60,880 bases of DNA from Bacillus sp. ISL-37 (GTDB taxonomy: Bacteria > Bacillota > Bacilli > Bacillales > Cytobacillaceae): NCBI RefSeq assembly GCF_018613315.1, contig NZ_JAGGQL010000022.1:1-60880 (forward strand), read 5' to 3'. Position numbers and translations under genes: made by a program. The notes below the pieces were generated by a model. It was not told the DNA's origin. It saw only the letters and a list, made by a program, of their open reading frames with translations, and ran no database searches. Of this stretch, positions 35,043-42,151 are shown piece after piece. Every line of letters begins with the position of its first letter. Positions within the stretch are counted from its first letter, which is position 1.

Positions 35043-36044
35043 ATGAAGAAGTTATTAATCTTGTTTTCTGCATTATTGTTAGTCACAAGTTTGGCTGCTT
35101 GTTCTGCAAGCCAATCATCAGTAGAAAAGGTAGATGAATTGAAAAAAGTGTCAATTGTGCTGGATTGGACGCCAAATACTAATCATACGGGTATCTATGT
35201 CGCGAAAGAAAATGGATATTTTAAGAAACATGGGTTGGACGTAGATATAATCCTCCCGGGAGAAGCAGGAGCAGACCAGCTTGTCGCGTCAGGAAAGTCT
35301 GAATTCGGAGTGAGTTATCAGGAAGGAATCACGCAGGCGAGAATCCAGGGGATACCACTTGTTTCACTGGCAGCTGTTATCCAGCATAATACTTCAGGAT
35401 TTGCCTCGCCGAAGGCTAAAAATATCGCTACCCCAAAGGATTTTGAAGGCAAAACCTATGGCGGATGGGGGTCGCCAATTGAAAAGGCTGTAATCAATTC
35501 AGTAATGATGCAAGAAAATGCTGATGTGGATGAAGTGAAAATTATTAATATGGGAGACTCTGACTTTTTTACAGCGGTTAATCGTGATATTGATTTTGCC
35601 TGGATTTATTATGGTTGGACAGGAATCGAGGCGGAAATTCGCAATGAACCTATCAATATGGTGTATTTAACAGATTACTCAGAGAAACTTGATTACTACA
35701 CACCGGTCATTACTACGAATGAAAAGATGATCAAGAATGATCCGGAAATAATCAAGGCATTCATGGCTGCACTCACAGAGGGATATGAGTTTGCGATTGA
35801 GCACCCAGCTGACAGTGCCGATATTTTGATAAAGGCAGTACCTGATTTGGATGAAGAGCTGGTGAAGAGAAGTCAGGAATGGCTTTCCCCGAGATACCAG
35901 GATGACGCTGAGCGCTGGGGAGAGCAAAAGCTGGAGGTCTGGCAGAATTACAGTGAATGGATGTTTGAGAATGGCCTTCTGGAGAAGGAATTAGAAGCAG
36001 AAAAAGCTTTTACGAATGAATTTTCACCAAAAAGGGGGAACTAA
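35043..36044 (+). CDS. thiY: Pyrimidine (HMP precursor)-binding lipoprotein ThiY
   Basis: 333-aa binding lipoprotein of the NMT1/THI5 family with lipobox LAAC (Cys20). The motifs VLDWTPNTNHTGIYVAKENG and GWGSPIEKAVI are typical of ThiY, which binds formylaminopyrimidine, a degraded thiamine base. It is the first gene after the TPP riboswitch. The next ATG overlaps its stop by one base. AGGGGAA precedes the ATG. Confidence 0.94.
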   Translation: MKKLLILFSALLLVTSLAACSASQSSVEKVDELKKVSIVLDWTPNTNHTGIYVAKENGYFKKHGLDVDIILPGEAGADQLVASGKSEFGVSYQEGITQARIQGIPLVSLAAVIQHNTSGFASPKAKNIATPKDFEGKTYGGWGSPIEKAVINSVMMQENADVDEVKIINMGDSDFFTAVNRDIDFAWIYYGWTGIEAEIRNEPINMVYLTDYSEKLDYYTPVITTNEKMIKNDPEIIKAFMAALTEGYEFAIEHPADSADILIKAVPDLDEELVKRSQEWLSPRYQDDAERWGEQKLEVWQNYSEWMFENGLLEKELEAEKAFTNEFSPKRGN

Positions 36045-36340
36045 TGATGGCAAAAGCGTTAGTAAGTGTACAAATCATACCTAAAGCTTCTTCTACAGAA
36101 GAAGTCATTGGACTGGTGGATGAGGCAATTAAAATCATTGATCAAGCAGGTGTAATTTATGAAGTCCATCCGCTGGAGACAACAATGGAGGGTGATTTGG
36201 AGCATCTGTTGGCTGTAATCGCAGAGATGAACAAGAAAATGGTCGAGCTCGGATCACCAAACGTAATCTCCCAGGTGAAAATCTTGTATCAGCCTGATGG
36301 AATTACAATGAGCAGGCTGACGGAGAAATATCGGTCATGA
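36044..36340 (+). CDS. MTH1187/YkoF-type thiamine-binding protein
   Basis: 98-aa soluble protein of the MTH1187 family (YqgV-like): ALVSVQIIPKAS, YEVHPLETTMEGD and a repeat of the fold to QVKILYQPDG. Members bind thiamine or HMP. Its place between the binding protein and the permease suggests it is a cytoplasmic ligand holder. AAAGGGGG at 36030 gives good initiation. ATGA overlap with thiX. Confidence 0.88.
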   Translation: MMAKALVSVQIIPKASSTEEVIGLVDEAIKIIDQAGVIYEVHPLETTMEGDLEHLLAVIAEMNKKMVELGSPNVISQVKILYQPDGITMSRLTEKYRS

Positions 36341-37098
36341 ATACACTATGGAATAAAGGATGGCGGCCATTTTTGGTTCTCCTCCTTTTCTTCTTATTTT
36401 GGGAAGTGATTGCTCGTGTCCAGGAGATACCGGCATGGCTGCTGCCTGCTCCGTCTGTCATTTTTAAAGAAGCATCGACGAGTTATCCATTATTTTTACC
36501 AGATATTGGAGCAACCTTGACATTGGCGATTATCGGCCTTTTACTGGGCTCAACCATCGGATTTTTGATTGCCATGATGCTCCACTTGATACCTTCTCTG
36601 AGAAACGCATTTTACCCATTGCTGATTCTATCGCAAAATGTACCAATTATCGTTTTAGCTCCTCTGTTGGTCATTTGGTTTGGTTTCGGCTTTTTGCCTA
36701 AATTGCTCATCATCATTTTGGTTTGTTTCTTCCCGATCACTATTGCTTCATTGGATGGTTTCAGCAATGTACCGGGAGAACTTCTGCATTACATGAGGAT
36801 GTCAGGCGCCACACGGTTGCAGATATTTGCGAAGCTTGAACTCCCAAATGCACTGTCGCCTCTGTTCTCTGGATTGAAAATAGCAGCGACATATAGCGTC
36901 ATGGGTGCTGTCATTTCAGAATGGCTGGGGGCTGAGAAAGGAATTGATGTATTCATGACACTAGCTTCATCAGCCTTCAGGACAGACAGAGTTTTTATTG
37001 CCATTTTCATTATTATTTTTTTCAGCATGCTGCTCTACAGTGTTATTGTGATGATTGAAAAGAATGTGATTAAATGGAAGGTCAAGGGTGAGAAATGA
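36337..37098 (+). CDS. thiX: ABC transporter permease ThiX
   Basis: 253-aa permease with six membrane spans and the EAA loop (GATRLQIFAKLELPNALSPL), typical of ThiX/SsuC. It starts in an ATGA overlap with the upstream gene, and thiZ starts in another. It forms the membrane part of ThiXYZ. Confidence 0.94.
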   Translation: MNTLWNKGWRPFLVLLLFFLFWEVIARVQEIPAWLLPAPSVIFKEASTSYPLFLPDIGATLTLAIIGLLLGSTIGFLIAMMLHLIPSLRNAFYPLLILSQNVPIIVLAPLLVIWFGFGFLPKLLIIILVCFFPITIASLDGFSNVPGELLHYMRMSGATRLQIFAKLELPNALSPLFSGLKIAATYSVMGAVISEWLGAEKGIDVFMTLASSAFRTDRVFIAIFIIIFFSMLLYSVIVMIEKNVIKWKVKGEK

Positions 37099-37856
37099 TG
37101 GAATTGAAAATCAGGCTTGAAAATATCACCAAATCCTATAAAGACACGGGGTTAGTGCTTGATAATCTTTCTATGTATGTGAAAGAGGGAGAATTTGTTT
37201 CCATTATTGGACCTTCTGGCAGCGGGAAAAGCACCATCTTACAATGTATTGGGGGATTGCTCAAACCTGAAAAAGGAGAACTGTTTCTGGATAACAGGAA
37301 AATTAATGGGGAGACAGGAAATATAGCATATATGCCCCAGCAGAACTCACTTCTCCCCTGGAGGACGGTAACTGATAATGTCTTGCTAGGCCAGGAACTG
37401 TTTCGGAAACCTGACAAACAAGAGGCGCAAAATTGGTTAAGGAAAATAAACTTATCAGACTATCAAGATGCTTATCCACACCAGCTTTCAGGAGGGATGA
37501 AGCAAAGGGTCGCTTTTCTAAGGGCGCTTCTAAGTCCACAATCTGCATTGCTGCTAGATGAGCCATTTTCTGCACTGGATGAGTTCACCCGATTTGATAT
37601 GCAAAAGTGGTTGTTATCGATCTGGGAAGCGAAGAGGAAATCCGTTCTGTTTATTACACACAACATTGAAGAGGCTATTTTTTTATCTGATCGGATCTAT
37701 CTCTTATCTCCTAGGCCAGCTAAAATCATTCGTGAGATCGAAGTATCTTTTAAGAGGCCGCGAACAGACACTTTGCTTATGGAAAGCGAGTTTCTCGAGC
37801 TGAAGAGGGAAATATACAGCGATTTGAAGGCAGGTGGATTGCATGAAAGTGTTTGA
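37095..37856 (+). CDS. thiZ: ABC transporter ATP-binding protein ThiZ
   Basis: 253-aa ATPase with Walker A GPSGSGKST, Q-loop MPQQNS, signature LSGGMKQR and Walker B LLLDEPFSALD. It couples to ThiX. The TatD-like gene starts 14 bases before its stop, so the operon is tightly packed. Controlled by the TPP riboswitch. Confidence 0.95.
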   Translation: MMELKIRLENITKSYKDTGLVLDNLSMYVKEGEFVSIIGPSGSGKSTILQCIGGLLKPEKGELFLDNRKINGETGNIAYMPQQNSLLPWRTVTDNVLLGQELFRKPDKQEAQNWLRKINLSDYQDAYPHQLSGGMKQRVAFLRALLSPQSALLLDEPFSALDEFTRFDMQKWLLSIWEAKRKSVLFITHNIEEAIFLSDRIYLLSPRPAKIIREIEVSFKRPRTDTLLMESEFLELKREIYSDLKAGGLHESV

Positions 37857-38619
37857 TGCTCATATTCATTTTGATAAATATACAGAAAGAGATCAAAATC
37901 AAATTATCAAAACGTTAGCGGAAAAGAAGGTGGAAGGTATGATAACAGTCTCAATGGACCTTTTATCCAGCAAAGAAAACCTGAGATTGGCTGATCAACA
38001 CCCGAATATTTATCCCGCTTTTGGCTGCCATCCCGAACAGCCTCTGCCAACCGATAATGAAGTTGCAGAACTGTTGAATTGGATTGAAGCAAATCAAGAA
38101 AAAATGGTTGCTGTCGGTGAAGTTGGACTACCTTATTATCTACGGAAGAAGGCAAAAGGCAGCAGGTTTCCTTATCGGGCTTATTTGGAGGTTTTAGAGC
38201 AATTTATTGTTTTGGCCAAGAATCTGGATAAACCGATCATCCTTCATGCAATTTATGACGATGCATCTGCAGTATGTGATCTGTTGGAAAAACATAATGT
38301 AAGGAAGGCTCATTTTCATTGGTTTAAAGGTGATCAGAAAACAATGGGAAGAATGGTGGGCAATAAGTATTTTATCTCGCTCACACCGGATATCCTTTAT
38401 GAAGAAGAAATCAGAGGGGTTGCAGAATTCTATCCTTTGCATTTGATCATGGCGGAAACTGATGGTCCCTGGCAGTTTGAAGGGATTTTTCAAAACAAGA
38501 TGACTCAGCCAGCGATGGTACATCAGGTGGTCCATCAAATTTCCGCCATTAAGAAGGTCAGGGGTGAAGATGTCTACAACAATTTATACAACCAGGTGAA
38601 AAGTTTCTATCAAATATAA
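37843..38619 (+). CDS. TatD-family metal-dependent hydrolase
   Basis: 258-aa TIM-barrel hydrolase. His7 and His9 are in HIHFD, with GEVGLPYY, ILHAIYDDAS and AETDGPW as metal or substrate blocks. Related to TatD nucleases. As the last gene of a thiamine-salvage operon it may hydrolyse a thiamine breakdown product; this is inference. ATG at 37843 has AGGTGGA before it. Confidence 0.88.
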   Translation: MKVFDAHIHFDKYTERDQNQIIKTLAEKKVEGMITVSMDLLSSKENLRLADQHPNIYPAFGCHPEQPLPTDNEVAELLNWIEANQEKMVAVGEVGLPYYLRKKAKGSRFPYRAYLEVLEQFIVLAKNLDKPIILHAIYDDASAVCDLLEKHNVRKAHFHWFKGDQKTMGRMVGNKYFISLTPDILYEEEIRGVAEFYPLHLIMAETDGPWQFEGIFQNKMTQPAMVHQVVHQISAIKKVRGEDVYNNLYNQVKSFYQI

Positions 38620-38624
38620 TTTCA

Positions 38625-38657
38625 ACAAAAGGATAGGCTGCTCCTATCCTTTTGTTT
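38625..38657 (+). terminator. Terminator of the thiYXZ operon
   Basis: CAAAAGGATAGG pairs with CCTATCCTTTTG around a five-base loop, followed by TTT. Confidence 0.85.
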
Positions 38658-38684
38658 ATGTCAGAACAATTGCCGTTAACAGAA

Positions 38685-39257
38685 TCAGGGATGCTGCTGG
38701 TGCTGTTCTTGGTTTTTGATTAAATTCAAGTCATTTATCCATTCATCCCCAAGAAGATTTCCTGAATATAGGTAGATGATAAACAATGTGAAAATAAGAA
38801 TTGGTTTTATGATATATTTTTTTGATTTAATTGTTGACTCAGTTTTTGGAAGTATTTTAAAAAGGAATAAGCTTGCTGCTGAAATCGTTAAGAAGATGCT
38901 GATCAAAATCAGGGATTTTTCAGGCAGCAGCATTTCTCCAAGCATTGCCCCCATCATGCCGCCCATAATACCGGACATAAGACCTTCGATTGCTGAAGCA
39001 GAACTGAATAAAGCACCTGTTATCGTGCCAGCTGCTGCCCCTATCAGCATTGAGAGAATAGTAGAATGAGATAAATCGCCACGAAACACAGTTCCAAATA
39101 AAATCCCAGTAGTCAATCCTATATTCATGCCGAGATACATTGAAATGATCATTCCATTCATGCCTGTCAATCGATCTTTGTTACGAAGTACAAGCATAAT
39201 GGAAAGCAGAAGTGTAACGGCGAGGCTAAAAAGAACATAAGCATTAAAAATAATCAT
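38685..39257 (-). CDS. Small-residue-rich membrane protein, unknown
   Basis: 190-aa integral membrane protein with about five spans. The middle is rich in Gly/Met/Ala (GLMSGIMGGMMGAMLGEMLL) in glycine-zipper style. The tail has His and Gln (QEQHQQHP), which could bind metal. AAAGGAGG precedes ATG at 39257. No family name is certain. Single gene. Confidence 0.8.
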   Translation of the reverse strand: MIIFNAYVLFSLAVTLLLSIMLVLRNKDRLTGMNGMIISMYLGMNIGLTTGILFGTVFRGDLSHSTILSMLIGAAAGTITGALFSSASAIEGLMSGIMGGMMGAMLGEMLLPEKSLILISIFLTISAASLFLFKILPKTESTIKSKKYIIKPILIFTLFIIYLYSGNLLGDEWINDLNLIKNQEQHQQHP

Positions 39258-39430
39258 GGCAAGCCTCCTTTTCACCATCATATGAAAGGCGAGGACAAAC
39301 CATTACTATGTTTAGGAAGGATCTTCTTGGAAATGTTACCATTTCTACCGGTTTTGTTTACTGCTGTATCCTCAGGGTAGAAAAATAATAGATGGAGATC
39401 ATCTAATTCGAACTCAGGAGGGATCATTAT

Positions 39431-39583
39431 ATGAATAAGAATAAAGCTCCCAACAAAGGGTTGAATACGGAACAGAACAATGGTTTGTCTGATGCGCAAG
39501 AAGTGCTTTACGCTAAGGAATTCACTCGTGCAATAAAGGTCGAAAATAAGTATAGAGCAGAGAACGGAAACAAAGGAAAATAG
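39431..39583 (+). CDS. Small hydrophilic protein (50 aa)
   Basis: 50-aa peptide rich in Asn and Lys (starts NKNKAPNKGLN, ends ENGNKGK), with no Cys or Trp. ATG at 39431 is preceded by CAGGAGG at good spacing and a terminator follows, so it is a complete unit. Composition recalls small spore-core proteins, but I do not recognise the family. Confidence 0.72.
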   Translation: MNKNKAPNKGLNTEQNNGLSDAQEVLYAKEFTRAIKVENKYRAENGNKGK

Positions 39584-39589
39584 GCTGAT

Positions 39590-39622
39590 GAAAAGATGGC
39601 TTTTTGGCCATCTTTTCTATTT
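39590..39622 (+). terminator. Terminator of the 50-aa gene
   Basis: GAAAAGATGGC pairs with GCCATCTTTTC around a short T loop, followed by a T-rich run. Confidence 0.88.
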
Positions 39623-39634
39623 CCTTGACTCTAT

Positions 39635-39659
39635 GTTTAGTCCAAAATGTGACGGGTAT
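39635..39659 (+). promoter_or_regulatory. SigB-type promoter
   Basis: GTTTAG is followed after 13 bases by GGGTAT, close to the SigB consensus GTTTAA-N12/14-GGGTAT. It faces the 17M-like stress gene, leaving a leader of about 165 bases. I see nothing else in 39623-39833. Confidence 0.65.
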
Positions 39660-39833
39660 TGGTTCAATGTAGGCAAAATCACACACTTTGTTAAATGGTA
39701 AATAGCCGTTTTGGCATACAAGTCTTAGTTTTGAGAATCTCAGTTTTAAGACTTTGTATGCCGGATCAGAATGCATCACGCTCAATCATTCAATCCGGAA
39801 TGAGCGTAAAAACCAGAATGGAGGTAATAGTCT

Positions 39834-40376
39834 ATGGAAAAGACAATCATAGGTGGAGTATTCGGGAATACAGATGAAGCAATTGGTGCAATTAGAAGAC
39901 TTAAGGAAATCGGATTTGACGCGCACGACTTATCGATCTTTGCAAAAGACGATGATAAACTGGAGAACATTGAAGACCAAACGGATGTAGATGTAATTGA
40001 AAATGAATCTGATCGAGGCAAAAATGCTGGCAAGGGTGCCGGAATTGGCGCTGGAACCGGTGGAGTTCTTGGAGGAATCGCTGGCCTGATTGCCGAAATC
40101 GGCCTGCTTTCAATTCCTGGGATTGGTGTCCTTGCTGCCGCTGGTCCGCTTGCAACAACATTGAGCGGTGCAGCAATTGGCGCCACAGGAGGCGGAATTG
40201 TTGGTGCATTGACAGGCGCAGGAGTAACGGAAGATGACGCAAAGGAATATGAGAGATACTTGAAGGAAGGCAATATCCTGGTGTTAGTCGAAGTGGATGA
40301 GGAAAGAAAAGAGGAAATCCATACCACTTTTAGAGACTCTAATTCAATAAACACTGATATGTATGTGACTTCCTAA
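39834..40376 (+). CDS. General stress protein 17M-like (YflT-type)
   Basis: 180-aa protein. The N-terminal ~60 residues form a YflT-type domain (IIGGVFGNTDEAIGAIRRL). A Gly/Ala-rich central segment follows with glycine-zipper spacing (GKGAGIGAGTGGVLGGIAGL) that could insert into membrane. The C-terminal domain ends LVLVEVDEE. TGGAGGTAATAG precedes the ATG. The SigB-type promoter upstream fits a stress role. Confidence 0.85.
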   Translation: MEKTIIGGVFGNTDEAIGAIRRLKEIGFDAHDLSIFAKDDDKLENIEDQTDVDVIENESDRGKNAGKGAGIGAGTGGVLGGIAGLIAEIGLLSIPGIGVLAAAGPLATTLSGAAIGATGGGIVGALTGAGVTEDDAKEYERYLKEGNILVLVEVDEERKEEIHTTFRDSNSINTDMYVTS

Positions 40377-40386
40377 GCTGGAGGGA

Positions 40387-40423
40387 AAGAGGCATTCCTT
40401 TGGATAGGAATGCCTCTTTTTTA
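40387..40423 (+). terminator. Terminator of the 17M-like gene
   Basis: AGAGGCATTCCT pairs with AGGAATGCCTCT, followed by a T run. Confidence 0.92.
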
Positions 40424-40424
40424 T

Positions 40425-40592
40425 TGTTTAGGAAAAATTATTTAGTTGTGGATAAATACATGTAGTATTCTTAATCTAGCTCCAGCGCCTAGCCCCTCGA
40501 GTCGCTTCGGTCCGCCCAATGAAGTCAAAGAACGACTTCACTGGTCGGCCCTCCAGCGCTTGTCGGGGCTGAACAAGGCGCTTGCGCTTTTT
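40425..40592 (+). repeat. Dispersed modular repeat, copy 2 (short form)
   Basis: It begins with a TTGTTTAG...TTATTTAG lead shared with copy 4, then CTAGCTCCAGCGCCTAGCCC (40476), the block around TCGGTCCGCCCAATGAAG, and the tail ending CGCTTGCGCTTTT. GCGCCTAGCCCC near its 5' side can pair with the GGGGCTG...AAGGCGC at its 3' side. It sits directly after a terminator. Confidence 0.9.
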
Positions 40593-40621
40593 GTTATGGA
40601 TACAGGGATTGCTTCTGTATT

Positions 40622-40653
40622 AATAAAAGTACCTGTTCCAGTAGGACAGGTAC
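40622..40653 (-). terminator. Terminator of the M50-like gene
   Basis: On the minus strand GTACCTGTCC pairs with GGAACAGGTAC, followed by TTTTATT, 15 bases after the gene. Confidence 0.85.
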
Positions 40654-40667
40654 GATTCATGAAGAAG

Positions 40668-41147
40668 TTACCCGGTTAGTTTTGGCCATTCATTATAACG
40701 AATAACGTGGTAGATAGCCAGCCCGTCACTATAATTCCCGTTGCCGTAATCAACTGGAATCAGTGAAAAGGTTGCCAGCCAGACGGAAAAATAGGAATAG
40801 CGGACAAATATAGTATGAGGTTCTAAAATGCCTTGTGAGATGAGGATATTCAGCACGAGCACTGATCCAAGATTAAAAATGATTCCACCTGCATGGACAA
40901 GGAAATGGGTTAATCGATTATTCCATTTAAGGTGCTCATACTCGCTAAAAGCGTCCAGAAAATACATGCTGTTTAAACTGAATGGTCCCTTTTTGAAAAT
41001 CCTTTTTCCGCGGCCAAGGGAGAAACTGAATTCCCCTCCAAATATCCATGCGAAGAAGGAATGCCCTAATTCATGAATTAGTGAAACCACCGGATAAATA
41101 AATAACAGTGCTAGAAGAAAGCCGATAAAGTCTGAAAAGCCGAACAT
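40668..41147 (-). CDS. M50-like site-2 protease-type membrane protein
   Basis: 159-aa membrane protein. A HELGH metal motif sits at the end of the first span (residues 25-29). GGEFSFSLGRGKRIF follows, then a membrane segment around HAGGIIFNLGSV (the second motif place). The C-terminal motif NGNYSDGLAIYHV resembles the DG of the family's third metal site. AGGAGGTC precedes the ATG. Substrate unknown; single gene. Confidence 0.82.
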   Translation of the reverse strand: MFGFSDFIGFLLALLFIYPVVSLIHELGHSFFAWIFGGEFSFSLGRGKRIFKKGPFSLNSMYFLDAFSEYEHLKWNNRLTHFLVHAGGIIFNLGSVLVLNILISQGILEPHTIFVRYSYFSVWLATFSLIPVDYGNGNYSDGLAIYHVIRYNEWPKLTG

Positions 41148-41324
41148 GATTAGAGACCTCCTATCTTAAAAATATTTTTTATAATCAATGTACAGATTTT
41201 ACCCATGGGCTAGTAACCTAAACGAACATATAAGTTGAAATATATTACTCATTTCCATATTATTTTCAACTTTTTACACAAATAGACAAGTCCACCAAAT
41301 TAATCTGGAAAGGACAGGTGGAAA

Positions 41325-41544
41325 ATGGATAATTGTAAAAGAGTGATTTTAAGCCAATGTTTTTGGCAGGCATTGCTGGATAGTCGTTAGAGCGATTCTT
41401 ATCTTCTTGCTTGGTCCGTTTACGTCTGAAAAAGATTTAGTGTCTACAGCCAAGAACGATTCAGAGGGAAAGTTTACTGCAAAAGTCAGTGCGGATGAGG
41501 GTGAAGAGAATCCCACTATAAAGGAAGCAGTAATGCAACATTGA
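41325..41544 (+). pseudogene. Possible broken small secreted protein gene
   Basis: An ATG at 41325 behind GGACAGGTGG opens 21 codons and then stops. A second frame continues with a hydrophobic run (AILIFLLGPF) and an acidic tail (SADEGEENPTIKEAVMQH) to 41544, followed by a terminator. The pieces look like one signal-peptide protein split by a frameshift. I do not know the family. The rest of 41148-41701 holds no gene. Confidence 0.35.
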
Positions 41545-41580
41545 CTCTGGACGAAGATCTGTCAAAAAACAATTAATCGT

Positions 41581-41609
41581 ACAAAAACGCCGTTATGGCG
41601 TTTTTGTTG
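41581..41609. terminator. Terminator-like hairpin
   Basis: ACAAAAACGCC pairs with GGCGTTTTTGT around a TTAT core with T runs on both strands. It would end the broken gene upstream. Confidence 0.8.
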
Positions 41610-41701
41610 TTAATGCAGAAGATTTAAATTAAAACCGCCTATACCCTTCCCGGACGAACGAATAGGATAATACAGAATAAATAAAGGCGGGAGGGGAAAA
41701 T

Positions 41702-41941
41702 ATGTCACGTGAAAAAAAAGAAAAGGTTATCCATGTAGATAAGCTTACAATTCATGCCAAAGAAGTTGAAATCATTCAAGAAAGGGCAAGGAAACACCAC
41801 GGGGATAGAAGACATCCTTGGGGCTTCTTTGGGCCAAGAAGAAGGTTTCAGCATGAGCATGATGACGACAAACACATCCAGGACGAGAGCAGTTCGTCAG
41901 AGGGAAAGAGTGACAGGCACAGAGGACCTAGGTGGCTATAA
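41702..41941 (+). CDS. Small charged hypothetical protein (79 aa)
   Basis: 79-aa highly charged protein: starts SREKKEKVIHVDKLTIHAKE, then an Arg/His-rich middle (RRHPWGFFGPRRRF) and a His/Asp tail that may bind metal. GGCGGGAGGGG precedes the ATG. I recall similar small hypothetical proteins in Bacillus, without a known role. Confidence 0.75.
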   Translation: MSREKKEKVIHVDKLTIHAKEVEIIQERARKHHGDRRHPWGFFGPRRRFQHEHDDDKHIQDESSSSEGKSDRHRGPRWL

Positions 41942-42100
41942 TAATTCGCCTTTTTCGTAAGTCTTGGCTTCCTTTCACGGATTACAACAATCTAGAAAAG
42001 CAGCCAATTATAACGGAACTTTTGGTGCTCTAAATGTCTAACGGAGAACAGTATGCGAGGAAAATGACCAGCTCTTTTAGTTCGGTAAAACTTAAATATA

Positions 42101-42141
42101 CTAAAACAGCTTGCAGAAATTAGGTCTGCAAGCTGTTTTAT
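42101..42141. terminator. Terminator of the FdhF/YdeP-type gene
   Basis: AAAACAGCTTGCAGA pairs with TCTGCAAGCTGTTTTA around a short loop, eleven bases after the oxidoreductase stop on the minus strand. It could work in both directions. Confidence 0.88.
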
Positions 42142-42151
42142 TTATCTCGAT

